From the NCBI RefSeq assembly GCF_937875265.1, contig NZ_CALLXM010000007.1, forward strand, positions 1 to 37,465: a stretch of DNA of 37,465 nucleotides, written 5' to 3'. The number at the start of each line of letters is the position of its first letter. The stretch's first letter is position 1. The translations under genes and the position numbers were made by a program. The notes under the pieces were generated by a model, which was not told the DNA's origin, did no database searches, and saw only the letters and a program-made list of their open reading frames with translations. Source of the stretch: an uncultured Acetobacter sp. (GTDB lineage Bacteria > Pseudomonadota > Alphaproteobacteria > Acetobacterales > Acetobacteraceae). Shown in pieces: positions 8,161 to 16,337 of this stretch.

Positions 8161-8466
8161 TTACCAGCTAGCTTTGACCAGGCCCGGGATCTGCCCGTTT
8201 GAAGCCAGATCACGCAGTGCAATACGGCACAGCTCAAACTTGCGGTAGTTACCGCGAGAGCGCCCCGTAAGTTTGCAGCGAAGACGCACGCGAACGCGTG
8301 AACCATTCCGCGGCAGTTCAGCCAGCTTTAAAGACGCATCAAACCGATCTTCCACAGGAAGCGAGCGGTCCATAACAATGTTTTTCAGCGCCGCACGCTT
8401 TTCCTTGTCCCGCGCAGCCATGCGTGTCCGCTTGACATTACGCGTGATGGCAGAAGTCTTAGCCAT
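8161..8466 (-). CDS. rpsN: 30S ribosomal protein S14, zinc-free type
   Basis: S14 (101 aa) is in the head of the small subunit and assembles late with S3 and S10. It is the long type without the CxxC zinc ribbon. The N-terminus MAKTSAITRN and the C-terminal block RCKLTGRSRGNYRKFELCRIALRDLA are typical. The gap to the upstream rplE is 83 nt, larger than its neighbours, and holds a 7-bp hairpin just before the rpsN ribosome binding site (GGAGG). Confidence 0.97.
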   Translation of the reverse strand: MAKTSAITRNVKRTRMAARDKEKRAALKNIVMDRSLPVEDRFDASLKLAELPRNGSRVRVRLRCKLTGRSRGNYRKFELCRIALRDLASNGQIPGLVKASW

Positions 8467-8491
8467 ATAATTTTATCCTCCGGAACCCTTC

Positions 8492-8511
8492 GAAAACCTT
8501 CGACGGTTTTC
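8492..8511 (-). promoter_or_regulatory. Hairpin in the rpsN leader
   Basis: A perfect 7-bp stem GAAAACC/GGTTTTC with a 6-base loop sits between rplE and rpsN, about 25 nt before the rpsN start. There is no following T-run, so it is more likely an RNA processing or translational element than a terminator. This is inference from position. Confidence 0.3.
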
Positions 8512-8549
8512 CAAGACAACAACACCTAGTGACAGGTAACCTATTTCAC

Positions 8550-9119
8550 TCAGGCAGCAAAGGGTAGATCGAACGCTTTAAGAAGCGCTTTTGCTTCAGC
8601 ATCCGTCTTTGCACTGGTTACGAACACCACGTCCATCCCACGAACTTCGTCTACTTTGTCGTAGTCGATTTCAGGGAATACGAGCTGCTCTTTCAAACCA
8701 AGAGCGAAGTTACCGCGTCCGTCAAATCCCTTGTTGGCCGGCAGACCACGGAAATCGCGAATGCGAGGCATTGCGATCGTGACCAGACGGTCAAGGAATT
8801 CATACATCTGCTTACGACGCAGCGTAACCTTACAGCCAATCGGCAGACCTTCACGGATTTTAAAACCCGCGATTGCTTTCTTAGCAACAGTCTTAACCGG
8901 CTTCTGTCCTGCAATCAGCGTCATTTCCGCAACAGCAGCATCCAGTTTCTTCTGGTCGCCTGCAGCTTCACCAACACCCATGTTCAGGACAATTTTTTCC
9001 AGCCGAGGAACCTGCATGATGTTTTTGTAACCGAACTGTTCACGCAGTTTAGCACGCAGCTCGGCTTCATAACGTTCCTGCATACGAGGAACGGAACGAA
9101 CGCCCTTAGACTCACTCAT
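8550..9119 (-). CDS. rplE: 50S ribosomal protein L5
   Basis: L5 (189 aa) binds 5S rRNA and contacts the P-site tRNA. The start chosen is the ATG at 9119-9117 (MSESKGVRS), with GAGGGGG upstream; an upstream ATG at 9140 would overlap rplX by 11 bases and add seven unconserved residues. The motifs VPRLEKIVLNMGVGEA, RRKQMYEFLDRLVTIAMPRIRDFRG and NFALGLKEQLVFPEI identify it. It lies ten bases after rplX. Confidence 0.96.
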   Translation of the reverse strand: MSESKGVRSVPRMQERYEAELRAKLREQFGYKNIMQVPRLEKIVLNMGVGEAAGDQKKLDAAVAEMTLIAGQKPVKTVAKKAIAGFKIREGLPIGCKVTLRRKQMYEFLDRLVTIAMPRIRDFRGLPANKGFDGRGNFALGLKEQLVFPEIDYDKVDEVRGMDVVFVTSAKTDAEAKALLKAFDLPFAA

Positions 9120-9129
9120 TCTCGCCCCC

Positions 9130-9450
9130 TCAGCCTTCAATCACTTCGCCGGTTGCTTTCGCAACACGAACTTTCCGTCCATCTTCAAGAACACGGAACC
9201 CAACGCGGGTCGGCTTCTTGGAGGCCGGATCGATCAGTTTCAGATTTGACAGGTGAATAGGAGCTTCACGCGTAATGATGCCGCCTTCTTCACCCATACG
9301 CGTTGCCTTCTGGTGGCGCTTGATCATTGCAACGCCACGCACAATCGCACGATTTTCTACCGGACGAACGGAAAGAACTTCACCCTGCGTCCCCTTGGAG
9401 GAACCGCTAATGACAACAACCGTATCGCCTTTTTTAATGCGAGCAGCCAT
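9130..9450 (-). CDS. rplX: 50S ribosomal protein L24
   Basis: L24 (106 aa) initiates 50S assembly and sits at the tunnel exit. A KOW motif is visible at the N-terminus (KKGDTVVVISGSSKGTQGEVL, read across about residues 6-26), with an IKRHQKAT stretch after it. Its ATG immediately follows the rplN stop with no spacer, implying coupling. Length is typical. Confidence 0.97.
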   Translation of the reverse strand: MAARIKKGDTVVVISGSSKGTQGEVLSVRPVENRAIVRGVAMIKRHQKATRMGEEGGIITREAPIHLSNLKLIDPASKKPTRVGFRVLEDGRKVRVAKATGEVIEG

Positions 9451-9819
9451 TTATAGAACCTCCGGCGCCAGAGAGATAATTTTCATGAACTTGCGCGCAC
9501 GCAGCTCACGAACAACCGGGCCGAAGATACGGGTGCCGATCGGCTCCTGCTGCTTGTTAATCAGAACAGCAGCATTCTTATCAAAACGGATAGCGCTCCC
9601 ATCGGGGCGACGAACCGGATAAGAGGTACGCACGATAACAGCTTGGTGTACGTCGCCTTTTTTCACCTTCCCACGGGGGATGGCTTCCTTGACAGACACG
9701 ACGATCACGTCGCCGACCGAGGCGGATTTCCGTTTGGAACCGCCCAGCACCTTGATGCACTGCACCTGACGCGCACCAGAATTGTCGGCCACGTCGAGGT
9801 TGGTCTCGGGATGGATCAT
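9451..9819 (-). CDS. rplN: 50S ribosomal protein L14
   Basis: L14 (122 aa) forms an intersubunit bridge to 16S rRNA helix 14 and is bound by the silencing factor RsfS. The N-terminus MIHPETNLDVADNSGARQ and the segments KVLGGSKRKSASVGD and GTRIFGPVVRELR are diagnostic. Its N-terminus (MIHPET rather than MIQ) is the alphaproteobacterial style. It follows rpsQ by 18 nt. Confidence 0.97.
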   Translation of the reverse strand: MIHPETNLDVADNSGARQVQCIKVLGGSKRKSASVGDVIVVSVKEAIPRGKVKKGDVHQAVIVRTSYPVRRPDGSAIRFDKNAAVLINKQQEPIGTRIFGPVVRELRARKFMKIISLAPEVL

Positions 9820-9837
9820 GATCTAGATATCCTTACC

Positions 9838-10110
9838 TTACGCCGACACGCCAGCGGAGGACGCATCAACGACCTCACCATTGCGCGCCACCACGGCCCA
9901 CGTCTTGCGCTTGGAAATCGGTGTGCATTCGATGATGCGCACCATATCGCCCGCCTTGCAGACATTTTCTTCATCATGCGCCGCATATTTCTTAGAGCGA
10001 CGGATGAACTTCTTATACAGCGGATGCATGACGCGACGCTCAACAAGAACCGTTACGGTCTTGTCCATTTTGTCGCTGGTCACACGCCCGGTAAGGACGC
10101 GCCTTGGCAT
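9838..10110 (-). CDS. rpsQ: 30S ribosomal protein S17
   Basis: S17 (90 aa) is an early 16S rRNA-binding protein with an OB fold. The start is the ATG at 10110-10108 (MPRRVLTGRVTSDKMDKT), preceded by AAGGGAG; the frame is open upstream to 10152, but that part overlaps rpmC and is not conserved. The motifs KTVTVLVERRVMHPLYKKF and KAGDMVRIIECTPISKRK are typical. It lies 13 nt after rpmC. Confidence 0.96.
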   Translation of the reverse strand: MPRRVLTGRVTSDKMDKTVTVLVERRVMHPLYKKFIRRSKKYAAHDEENVCKAGDMVRIIECTPISKRKTWAVVARNGEVVDASSAGVSA

Positions 10111-10123
10111 CGTCCAACTCCCT

Positions 10124-10363
10124 TCAGGAAATGGCAGCAGATGTTTTAGCACCTACCGCAGTCTTCTCAGTATTTTGCGCGTCGATCGTTTTGATGCGCG
10201 CAATTTCACGGCGGACCACACGAATGCGGCTTTGGCCCTCGTTCTGCCCGGTTGCCTGCTGGAACCGGAGATTGAGCTGCTCACGCTTCAGTTCAAGCAG
10301 AAGCGTATTCAGTTCATCGGCCGTTTTGGCACGCAGGTCAGCGGGCTTTGTTGCCTTCGCCAT
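10124..10363 (-). CDS. rpmC: 50S ribosomal protein L29
   Basis: L29 (79 aa) sits at the tunnel exit and helps dock trigger factor and SRP. The start is the ATG at 10363-10361 (MAKATKPADLRAKT), one base after the rplP stop, with GGAG upstream; an ATG at 10378 inside rplP adds five residues and is less likely. The helical hairpin with ELKREQLNLRFQQATGQ and RVVRREIARIKTI identifies it. The C-terminal dozen residues are an alanine/threonine-rich extension. Confidence 0.95.
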   Translation of the reverse strand: MAKATKPADLRAKTADELNTLLLELKREQLNLRFQQATGQNEGQSRIRVVRREIARIKTIDAQNTEKTAVGAKTSAAIS

Positions 10364-10364
10364 C

Positions 10365-10781
10365 TCACGCATCTCCAATTCGGGTCACAAATTTCGTCTT
10401 GATCGGCAACTTTGCTGCACCGAGAGCCAGCGCTTCACGCGCGATCTCGGGCGGCACGCCTTCGATTTCAAACAAAATGCGACCGGGTTTCACACGGGCC
10501 ACCCAAAATTCGGGAGATCCCTTGCCCGAGCCCATACGCACTTCTGCAGGCTTTGTCGAGACCGGAAGGTCAGGAAAAATACGAATCCACACGCGACCTG
10601 CACGTTTCATCGCCCTGGTGATAGCCCGACGAGAGGCTTCAATCTGCCGTGCGGTGATACGTTCGGGCTGAAGAGCCTTCAGACCGAACGTACCGAAGTT
10701 AAGCGTCGTACCGCTTTTGGCCAGGCCGTGGATACGACCTTTGTGAGCCTTACGGAATTTAGTTCGCTTCGGAGAGAGCAT
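10365..10781 (-). CDS. rplP: 50S ribosomal protein L16
   Basis: L16 (138 aa) lies near the A site and organises the peptidyl transferase region. The N-terminus MLSPKRTKFRKAHKGR and the segments RRAITRAMKRAGRVWIR and GKGSPEFWVARVKPGRILFE are diagnostic. It starts 18 nt after rpsC. Length is typical. Confidence 0.97.
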   Translation of the reverse strand: MLSPKRTKFRKAHKGRIHGLAKSGTTLNFGTFGLKALQPERITARQIEASRRAITRAMKRAGRVWIRIFPDLPVSTKPAEVRMGSGKGSPEFWVARVKPGRILFEIEGVPPEIAREALALGAAKLPIKTKFVTRIGDA

Positions 10782-10799
10782 TGTCTTCTATCCTTCGCC

Positions 10800-11477
10800 T
10801 CAGCGTTGAGGGGCCTGCTCGGCCGCCCGGCGGTCCTGAGCCAGTGGGTCATGCGCAAGGATCTCACCTTTGAAGATCCAGACCTTTACGCCACAGCTGC
10901 CGTAGGTCGTCTTCGCGGTAGAGGTTCCATAGTCGATGTCAGCACGCAGCGTGTGGAGCGGCACGCGCCCTTCACGATACCACTCAACACGAGCAATTTC
11001 TGCGCCGCCCAGACGACCGGAACAGTTGATCCGGATACCCTGTGCGCCAAGACGCATAGCGGACTGCACAGCACGCTTCATGGCGCGACGGAATGCAACA
11101 CGACGTTCGAGCTGCTGCGCAATGTTGTCAGCAACCAGCGTGGCATCGATTTCCGGCTTGCGGATCTCAACAATGTTGAGAGCCACTTCCGTACCAGCCA
11201 TTTTGGTCAGCTCTTTGCGCAGAGCATCAATGTCCTGGCCTTTCTTGCCGATCACAACGCCCGGACGAGCCGCGTAGATGGTCACACGCGGCTTTTTAGC
11301 CGGACGTTCGATCACAACGCGGGACACGCCTGCACCAGACAGCTTACGACGCAGGAAAGCGCGCAGCTTCAGATCTTCGTGCAGCAGACGGGAGTAGTCG
11401 GAGTCAGCATACCAACGGCTATCCCAGGTACGATTGATTCCGAGCCGCAGCCCGATTGGATTGACTTTATGTCCCAT
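10800..11477 (-). CDS. rpsC: 30S ribosomal protein S3
   Basis: S3 (225 aa) lies at the mRNA entry channel and contributes helicase activity with S4 and S5. The N-terminus MGHKVNPIGLRLGINRTWDSR is typical. The KH domain is marked by RPGVVIGKKGQDID with the GxxG loop GKKG at 77-80. The C-terminal domain contains GAQGIRINCSGRLGGAEIAR. The last ten residues are a charged tail. It lies three bases after rplV. Confidence 0.97.
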   Translation of the reverse strand: MGHKVNPIGLRLGINRTWDSRWYADSDYSRLLHEDLKLRAFLRRKLSGAGVSRVVIERPAKKPRVTIYAARPGVVIGKKGQDIDALRKELTKMAGTEVALNIVEIRKPEIDATLVADNIAQQLERRVAFRRAMKRAVQSAMRLGAQGIRINCSGRLGGAEIARVEWYREGRVPLHTLRADIDYGTSTAKTTYGSCGVKVWIFKGEILAHDPLAQDRRAAEQAPQR

Positions 11478-11480
11478 ACG

Positions 11481-11891
11481 TCAGGCTGCCTTCTGCTCAG
11501 GAGTAGCTGCTTCGGGCTCCGGAGCCCGCTCGGCAACAACAATCTTCAGATGGCTGAAGAACTTTTCCACACGGGCGGAACGACCACGGCCACGTGCGTG
11601 AAAACGACGCATGACAATGGATTTTCCGACTTCAGCCGTCTTTACGATCAGCTGGTCAACGTCCAGCTGATGATTGTTCTCAGCATTTGCAATCGCACTT
11701 TCCAGGGTCTTTTTGACTTCCTGGGCAATACGACGCTTGGAGAACGTCAAGGTTGCGACAGCCTGAGACGCGGGCTTGTTGCGGATAAGACCCGCAACAA
11801 GGTTCAACTTGCGGGGACTAACCCGAATGTTGCGCGTAATAGCCTGTGCTTCTGTTTCCGCGAGCGTGCGCGGATGCTTCGGCTTGCTCAT
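11481..11891 (-). CDS. rplV: 50S ribosomal protein L22
   Basis: L22 (136 aa) lines the peptide exit tunnel with its long beta hairpin; changes there can give macrolide resistance. The start is the ATG at 11891-11889 (MSKPKHPRTLAETEA), one base after the rpsS stop; the frame is open to 11924 but the extra residues come from rpsS. Motifs are RVSPRKLNLVAGLIR and MRRFHARGRGRS. The extensions at both ends, including an acidic/alanine C-terminus, make it longer than E. coli L22. Confidence 0.95.
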   Translation of the reverse strand: MSKPKHPRTLAETEAQAITRNIRVSPRKLNLVAGLIRNKPASQAVATLTFSKRRIAQEVKKTLESAIANAENNHQLDVDQLIVKTAEVGKSIVMRRFHARGRGRSARVEKFFSHLKIVVAERAPEPEAATPEQKAA

Positions 11892-11892
11892 C

Positions 11893-12171
11893 TTAGCCCC
11901 GCTTCGACTTCTTGTCGGCCCCATGCCCGTGGAATGTACGGGTGGGAGAAAATTCGCCGAACTTATGTCCGACCATATTCTCCGTCACCTGCACGGGCAG
12001 GAACTTATGACCATTATAAACACCGAACGTCAAACCAACGAACTGCGGAAGGATCGTAGAACGACGTGACCAGATTTTGATCACTTCGTTACGACCCGAC
12101 GCGCGGGACGTTTCAGCTTTGTTCAGCAGATACCCGTCGACGAACGGGCCTTTCCAGACGGAACGTGCCAT
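11893..12171 (-). CDS. rpsS: 30S ribosomal protein S19
   Basis: S19 (92 aa) is in the 30S head and contacts S13 and A-site tRNA. The N-terminus MARSVWKGPFVDGYLL and the blocks IKIWSRRSTILPQFVGLTF and MVGHKFGEFSPTRTFHGHG are diagnostic. Full length. It lies 13 nt after rplB and is nearly contiguous with rplV. Confidence 0.97.
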   Translation of the reverse strand: MARSVWKGPFVDGYLLNKAETSRASGRNEVIKIWSRRSTILPQFVGLTFGVYNGHKFLPVQVTENMVGHKFGEFSPTRTFHGHGADKKSKRG

Positions 12172-12184
12172 CTTCTATTGCCCC

Positions 12185-13015
12185 TTACTTGCCGGTCTTC
12201 CGACGACGGATAATCAGACTGTCCGTACGCTTGTTGACCCGAGTTTTGTAACCTTTGGTCGGCTTGCCCCACGGCGTAACCGGATGACGGCCACCAGAGG
12301 TACGACCTTCACCACCACCATGCGGATGGTCGACCGGGTTCATCACAACGCCGCGGTTATGCGGACGACGACCCAGCCAGCGTGCACGGCCAGCTTTACC
12401 CATGTTCTGGTTCATGTTGTCCGGGTTGGAGACTGCTCCAACCGTGGCCATGCATTCACCACGCACAACGCGCAACTCGCCAGACTGCAGCTTGATCTGC
12501 GCATAGCCGGAATCTTTACCAACCAGCTGTGCATACGTGCCGGCGGAACGAGCCAGTTTACCACCGGCTCCCTGCTTCAGCTCGATGTTATGCACGATCG
12601 TGCCAACCGGAACGGATGACAGCGGCATTGCATTGCCAGGCTTGATGTCGACGCGTGCGCCAGCGATGACATTGTCACCAACTTTCAGACGCTGCGGTGC
12701 CAGGATATAAGCCAGCTCACCGTCTTCATACTTCACCAGCGCAATGAAGGCAGTACGGTTGGGGTCATATTCCAGACGCTCAACCGTGCCCAGCACGTCA
12801 AATTTACGACGCTTGAAGTCGATGTAACGATAAGACTGCTTGTGCCCGCCGCCACGGAAACGAGACGTGGTACGACCGTTATTATTACGACCGCCTGTCT
12901 TGTTCTTGCCTTCCGTCAGTTGCTTGACCGGCTTACCTTTCCAAAGGTCAGAACGATCAATCAGAACCGTACCACGAAGGCTCGGCGTGACGGGATTAAA
13001 GTGCTTCAGTGCCAT
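12185..13015 (-). CDS. rplB: 50S ribosomal protein L2
   Basis: L2 (276 aa) is one of the most conserved large-subunit proteins and is needed for peptidyl transferase centre formation. The motifs GGRNNNGRTTSRFRGGGHKQ, MGKAGRARWLGRRP and NPVDHPHGGGEGRTSGG are visible; H230 in the last block matches the conserved E. coli H229. The basic C-terminus TDSLIIRRRKTGK is normal. It follows rplW by 16 nt. Confidence 0.98.
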   Translation of the reverse strand: MALKHFNPVTPSLRGTVLIDRSDLWKGKPVKQLTEGKNKTGGRNNNGRTTSRFRGGGHKQSYRYIDFKRRKFDVLGTVERLEYDPNRTAFIALVKYEDGELAYILAPQRLKVGDNVIAGARVDIKPGNAMPLSSVPVGTIVHNIELKQGAGGKLARSAGTYAQLVGKDSGYAQIKLQSGELRVVRGECMATVGAVSNPDNMNQNMGKAGRARWLGRRPHNRGVVMNPVDHPHGGGEGRTSGGRHPVTPWGKPTKGYKTRVNKRTDSLIIRRRKTGK

Positions 13016-13031
13016 TTGTTCCTACCCCACG

Positions 13032-13367
13032 TCACGCCAGTTTGGCGGTAAGGTCAATTGACTGACCTTCCGCGAGCTGAACGAACGCCTTCTTGATATC
13101 AGAACGCTGCCCCAGACGCCCTTTGAAGCGCTTGGTCTTGCCCTTCTGGACGAGCGTGTTAACGCCAACGACCTTGACGCCGAACAGTGTTTCCACAGCC
13201 ACTTTGATTTCAGGCTTGGTTGCAGAGATAGCAACCTTGAAAGCAACCTGATTCTTCTCTGAAAGCGCGGTTGCCTTCTCGGTAATCAGCGGAGAACGAA
13301 CAATATCGTACATCGCTTCCCGAGAAAGACGCTCGGCTTTCTTGCGCAGCGCAAGAATGTTCGTCAT
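13032..13367 (-). CDS. rplW: 50S ribosomal protein L23
   Basis: L23 (111 aa) is at the tunnel exit and docks trigger factor and SRP. The core begins at about residue 19 (MYDIVRSPLITEKAT) and contains EVKVAVETLFGVKV-like sequence and KTKRFKGRLGQRSDIKKAFV. I keep the longer start (MTNILALRKKAE) because its ATG overlaps the rplD stop by four bases (ATGA), a strong coupling sign; an internal start at M19 would give the minimal core. Confidence 0.94.
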   Translation of the reverse strand: MTNILALRKKAERLSREAMYDIVRSPLITEKATALSEKNQVAFKVAISATKPEIKVAVETLFGVKVVGVNTLVQKGKTKRFKGRLGQRSDIKKAFVQLAEGQSIDLTAKLA

Positions 13368-13978
13368 GCCAGGCGCTCCTTCAGACCCTCGAGGCCAGCC
13401 TGCGTAATCGCCAGGACCTCGTGATTAAGAATGTCATAAACGTTGGCGCCAATTGTCGGCAGGACATCAATGCGCGGCAGGTTGCTTGCAGCGCGCAGAA
13501 AGCCTTCATCAACAGAAGCATCAACAATCAGGACCGATGTCCAGCCAAGCGTTTTCAGCTTTGCTGCCAGTTCGCTCGTGCGTTCCACACCAGAAGCAGA
13601 CTGAAGGACAACAAGCTTGCCCTCTTTCGCTTTCTGAGACAGCGCAGAGATCAGACCGAGGCGACGCACCTTCTTGGGAAGGTCGTAACCATGATCACGC
13701 ACAACTGGGCCATGCACTGCACCACCGGTGCGGTATTGCGGCGCACGGAGAGAACCCTGACGGGCGCTACCGGTGCCTTTCTGGCGATATGGCTTTTTGG
13801 TCGTGCCGGACACTTCGCCCATGCCTTTGACCTTATGCGTGCCAGCGCGGCGCTTAGCCAGCTGCCAATGCACAACACGTGCCATGATGTCATTGCGCGG
13901 CGCCATGGAAAACAGCGCTTCAGGAAGCGTTGCAGAACCGGCAGTGCCATTATCAAGCGTTTTGATTTCGATTTCCAT
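13364..13978 (-). CDS. rplD: 50S ribosomal protein L4
   Basis: L4 (204 aa) reaches into the exit tunnel with an extended loop; in E. coli it also represses the S10 operon. The loop region with AGTHKVKGMGEVSGTTKKPY and the following RQKGTGSARQGSLRAPQ is diagnostic, and the C-terminal globular fold runs to KERLA. It starts four bases after the rplC stop and overlaps rplW. No S10-type leader hairpin recognisable as the E. coli L4 target was seen upstream of rpsJ. Confidence 0.97.
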   Translation of the reverse strand: MEIEIKTLDNGTAGSATLPEALFSMAPRNDIMARVVHWQLAKRRAGTHKVKGMGEVSGTTKKPYRQKGTGSARQGSLRAPQYRTGGAVHGPVVRDHGYDLPKKVRRLGLISALSQKAKEGKLVVLQSASGVERTSELAAKLKTLGWTSVLIVDASVDEGFLRAASNLPRIDVLPTIGANVYDILNHEVLAITQAGLEGLKERLA

Positions 13979-13982
13979 GACC

Positions 13983-14666
13983 TCAGCCCTCCGCCGTCAC
14001 GAAAGCGGCCGGGTAAGGCGCATCGACATGGCGGGCTTTTTTGATCGCATCACGGACCAGAACAACACCATTTTTAGCTCCGGGAACGGAGCCACTGATC
14101 ATGATCAGGTTCTTTTCCGGATCGATCGCAGCAATTTCAAGATTCAGCGTGGTAATACGCTCATCGCCAAGGTGACCGGCCATCTTCTTGTTCTTGAAGG
14201 TTTTACCAGGATCCTGACGGTTACCGGTAGAACCATGCGAACGGTGAGAGACGGACACGCCATGAGAGGCTTCCAGACCGGCAAAGTTCCAGCGCTTCAT
14301 GGCGCCTGCGAAACCCTTACCTTTACTGGTGCCAGTCACATCGACTTTCTGCCCTACCACAAAGTGAGCTGCGGAAAGAGAAGCGCCGATCTCCAGCGTA
14401 GCATCATCAGCCACACGGAATTCAACCAGCTTCTTCTTCGGCTCTACCTTCGTGCGGGCAAAATGGCCGCGGTTCGGCTTAGAGACATTTTTTACCTTGG
14501 CTTTGCCCATACCCAGCTGAACGGCTGTGTAGCCGTCCCGATCCTGGGTGCGAACGTCCACCACCTGCACGGAATCCACATGCAGGACGGTAACGGGCAC
14601 ATGTGTGCCATCTTCCTTGAATAGTCGGGACATGCCCAACTTTTTTGCGATCAATCCGGTGCGCAT
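13983..14666 (-). CDS. rplC: 50S ribosomal protein L3
   Basis: L3 (227 aa) is an early assembly protein whose loop reaches the peptidyl transferase centre. The start is the ATG at 14666-14664 (MRTGLIAKKLGMSRLF); the frame continues to 14696 but that part overlaps rpsJ. Motifs are GTSKGKGFAGAMKRWNFAG and STGNRQDPGKTFKNKKMAG; the glutamine in RQDPGK matches the residue methylated by PrmB in E. coli. The Shine-Dalgarno is weak (the TAAGG spans the rpsJ stop), suggesting coupling to rpsJ. Confidence 0.95.
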   Translation of the reverse strand: MRTGLIAKKLGMSRLFKEDGTHVPVTVLHVDSVQVVDVRTQDRDGYTAVQLGMGKAKVKNVSKPNRGHFARTKVEPKKKLVEFRVADDATLEIGASLSAAHFVVGQKVDVTGTSKGKGFAGAMKRWNFAGLEASHGVSVSHRSHGSTGNRQDPGKTFKNKKMAGHLGDERITTLNLEIAAIDPEKNLIMISGSVPGAKNGVVLVRDAIKKARHVDAPYPAAFVTAEG

Positions 14667-14676
14667 CGTCTGGACC

Positions 14677-14985
14677 TTAAAGTTTGATCTCGACATCCAC
14701 GCCAGCGGCGAGGTCGAGTTTCATGAGGGCGTCCACGGTCTGCGGGGTCGGCTCGACAATGTCGAGCAGCCGGCGATGGGTCCGAATTTCGAACTGCTCG
14801 CGGCTTTTCTTATCCACATGGGGAGAACGGTTGACTGTGAACCGTTCGATATGCGTCGGCAGCGGGATAGGACCCCGAACCCGCGCACCCGTACGCTTCG
14901 CCGTATTGACGATCTCTTTTGTGCTGTTATCGAGCACGCGGTGATCGTACGCCTTCAGGCGAATGCGGATGTTCTGGTTGTCCAT
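14677..14985 (-). CDS. rpsJ: 30S ribosomal protein S10
   Basis: S10 (102 aa) is a 30S head protein and, as NusE, part of transcription antitermination complexes. The N-terminus MDNQNIRIRLKAYDHRVLD and the motifs GPIPLPTHIERFTVNRSPHVDKKS and HRRLLDI are diagnostic (read in pieces across residues 39-75). It opens the S10 gene series, 105 nt after tuf; that gap holds a 10-bp hairpin that could partly terminate tuf transcription. Confidence 0.97.
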   Translation of the reverse strand: MDNQNIRIRLKAYDHRVLDNSTKEIVNTAKRTGARVRGPIPLPTHIERFTVNRSPHVDKKSREQFEIRTHRRLLDIVEPTPQTVDALMKLDLAAGVDVEIKL

Positions 14986-15012
14986 TGTTTCTTAGTCCAA
15001 CACTTTACTGGT

Positions 15013-15026
15013 CCGGGGTAACCCGG
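15013..15026 (-). promoter_or_regulatory. Small hairpin before rpsJ
   Basis: A 5-bp stem CCGGG/CCCGG with a 4-base loop lies 28 nt upstream of the rpsJ start, just after the larger tuf hairpin. It has no T-run. It may be part of the rpsJ leader structure; the stem is short, so this is tentative. Confidence 0.25.
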
Positions 15027-15039
15027 CCGCCAAGTAAGA

Positions 15040-15063
15040 CCCCGACTGAATACTCAGTCGGGG
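15040..15063 (-). terminator. Perfect 10-bp hairpin after tuf
   Basis: The stem CCCCGACTGA/TCAGTCGGGG with a 4-base loop begins about 27 nt past the tuf stop. The minus-strand sequence after it is TCTTACTT, only moderately T-rich. It could be a partial terminator that lowers read-through from tuf into the S10 series, or an RNA processing or 3'-end stabilising structure. Confidence 0.5.
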
Positions 15064-15090
15064 CCATCCAGTCACAGGCCTCTAAACCGA

Positions 15091-16281
15091 TTATTCGGTA
15101 ATAGAAGCAACCACGCCGGCACCAACGGTGCGGCCGCCTTCGCGAATAGCGAAACGCAGACCTTCATCCATGGCGATCGGAGCGATCAGCTCAACATCCA
15201 TGGCGCAGTTATCGCCAGGCATAACCATTTCCGTGCCTTCCGGCAGGTGAACAACGCCAGTGACGTCGGTCGTGCGGAAATAGAACTGCGGACGATAGTT
15301 GGTGAAGAACGGCGTGTGACGGCCACCCTCTTCCTTCGTCAGGATGTAGGCTTCCGCCTTGAACTTGGTGTGCGGGGTGATGGAACCCGGCTTTGCCAGC
15401 ACCTGGCCACGCTCAACGTCTTCACGCTTCGTGCCACGCACCAGTGCGCCGATGTTGTCACCTGCTTCACCACGATCAAGCAGCTTGCGGAACATTTCAA
15501 CGCCGGTCACGGTCGTCTTCTGCGTCGGGCGCAGACCAACGATCTCGATTTCGTCGCCAACGTTCACAACGCCACGCTCGACACGGCCCGTCACCACGGT
15601 GCCACGACCGGAGATGGAGAACACGTCTTCGATCGGCATCAGGAACGGACGGTCAACCGGACGCTCCGGCTGCGGGATGTAGGAGTCAACCGCATCCATC
15701 AGATCCTTAACGCGGTTTTCACCGACTTCCGGATCACCATCTTCGAGAGTTACCAGAGCGGAACCCTTGACAATGGGGATATCGTCGCCAGGGAACTGAT
15801 AAGAAGACAGAAGTTCACGAACTTCCATTTCGACCAGCTCGAGCAGCTCCGGATCATCAACCTGATCAACTTTGTTCAGGAAGACAACGAGAGCCGGCAC
15901 ACCGACCTGACGAGCAAGCAGGATGTGCTCACGGGTCTGCGGCATCGGGCCATCAGCTGCGGAAACCACGAGGATTGCGCCGTCCATCTGCGCCGCACCC
16001 GTGATCATGTTCTTCACGTAGTCAGCATGTCCGGGGCAATCGACGTGCGCGTAATGACGCTTTGCAGTTTCATATTCCACGTGAGCGGTGGAAATGGTGA
16101 TACCACGAGCACGCTCTTCAGGAGCCGCGTCAATCTGGTCGTATGCCTTGTAGTCAGCACCACCAGATTTTGCCAGCGTCTTCGTGATAGCAGCCGTCAG
16201 AGACGTCTTGCCATGGTCAACGTGGCCGATGGTGCCGATGTTGCAGTGCGGTTTATTCCGCTCAAATTTAGCCTTAGCCAT
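15091..16281 (-). CDS. tuf: Elongation factor Tu
   Basis: EF-Tu (396 aa) carries aminoacyl-tRNA to the ribosome in a GTP-dependent manner. GTPase motifs: GHVDHGKT (19-26), DCPGHADY (81-88), NKVD (136-139). Domains 2 and 3 follow, with GRGTVVTGRVERG and the C-terminal IREGGRTVGAGVV. The start is preceded by GGTATGGAGTAGAGAA with an AGGAG-like site. It directly follows rpsG (91-nt gap) without fusA between. The gap contains a 7-bp hairpin and a weak promoter-like pair (TTGTGG, 17 nt, TAAAAA), so tuf may be made in excess from its own promoter. Whether a second tuf copy exists cannot be told from this window. Confidence 0.98.
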   Translation of the reverse strand: MAKAKFERNKPHCNIGTIGHVDHGKTSLTAAITKTLAKSGGADYKAYDQIDAAPEERARGITISTAHVEYETAKRHYAHVDCPGHADYVKNMITGAAQMDGAILVVSAADGPMPQTREHILLARQVGVPALVVFLNKVDQVDDPELLELVEMEVRELLSSYQFPGDDIPIVKGSALVTLEDGDPEVGENRVKDLMDAVDSYIPQPERPVDRPFLMPIEDVFSISGRGTVVTGRVERGVVNVGDEIEIVGLRPTQKTTVTGVEMFRKLLDRGEAGDNIGALVRGTKREDVERGQVLAKPGSITPHTKFKAEAYILTKEEGGRHTPFFTNYRPQFYFRTTDVTGVVHLPEGTEMVMPGDNCAMDVELIAPIAMDEGLRFAIREGGRTVGAGVVASITE

Positions 16282-16337
16282 TTCTCTACTCCATACCCCG
16301 AAAATTTATCGGGATGCAGTTTTTAATAAGTCCGCCC

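Noticed and set aside
10104..12059. A long open frame of about 650 codons on the plus strand across rpmC to rpsS
   Set aside because: It lies opposite well identified ribosomal genes, has no family resemblance and no credible ribosome binding site. Long antisense frames arise from codon bias in conserved genes.
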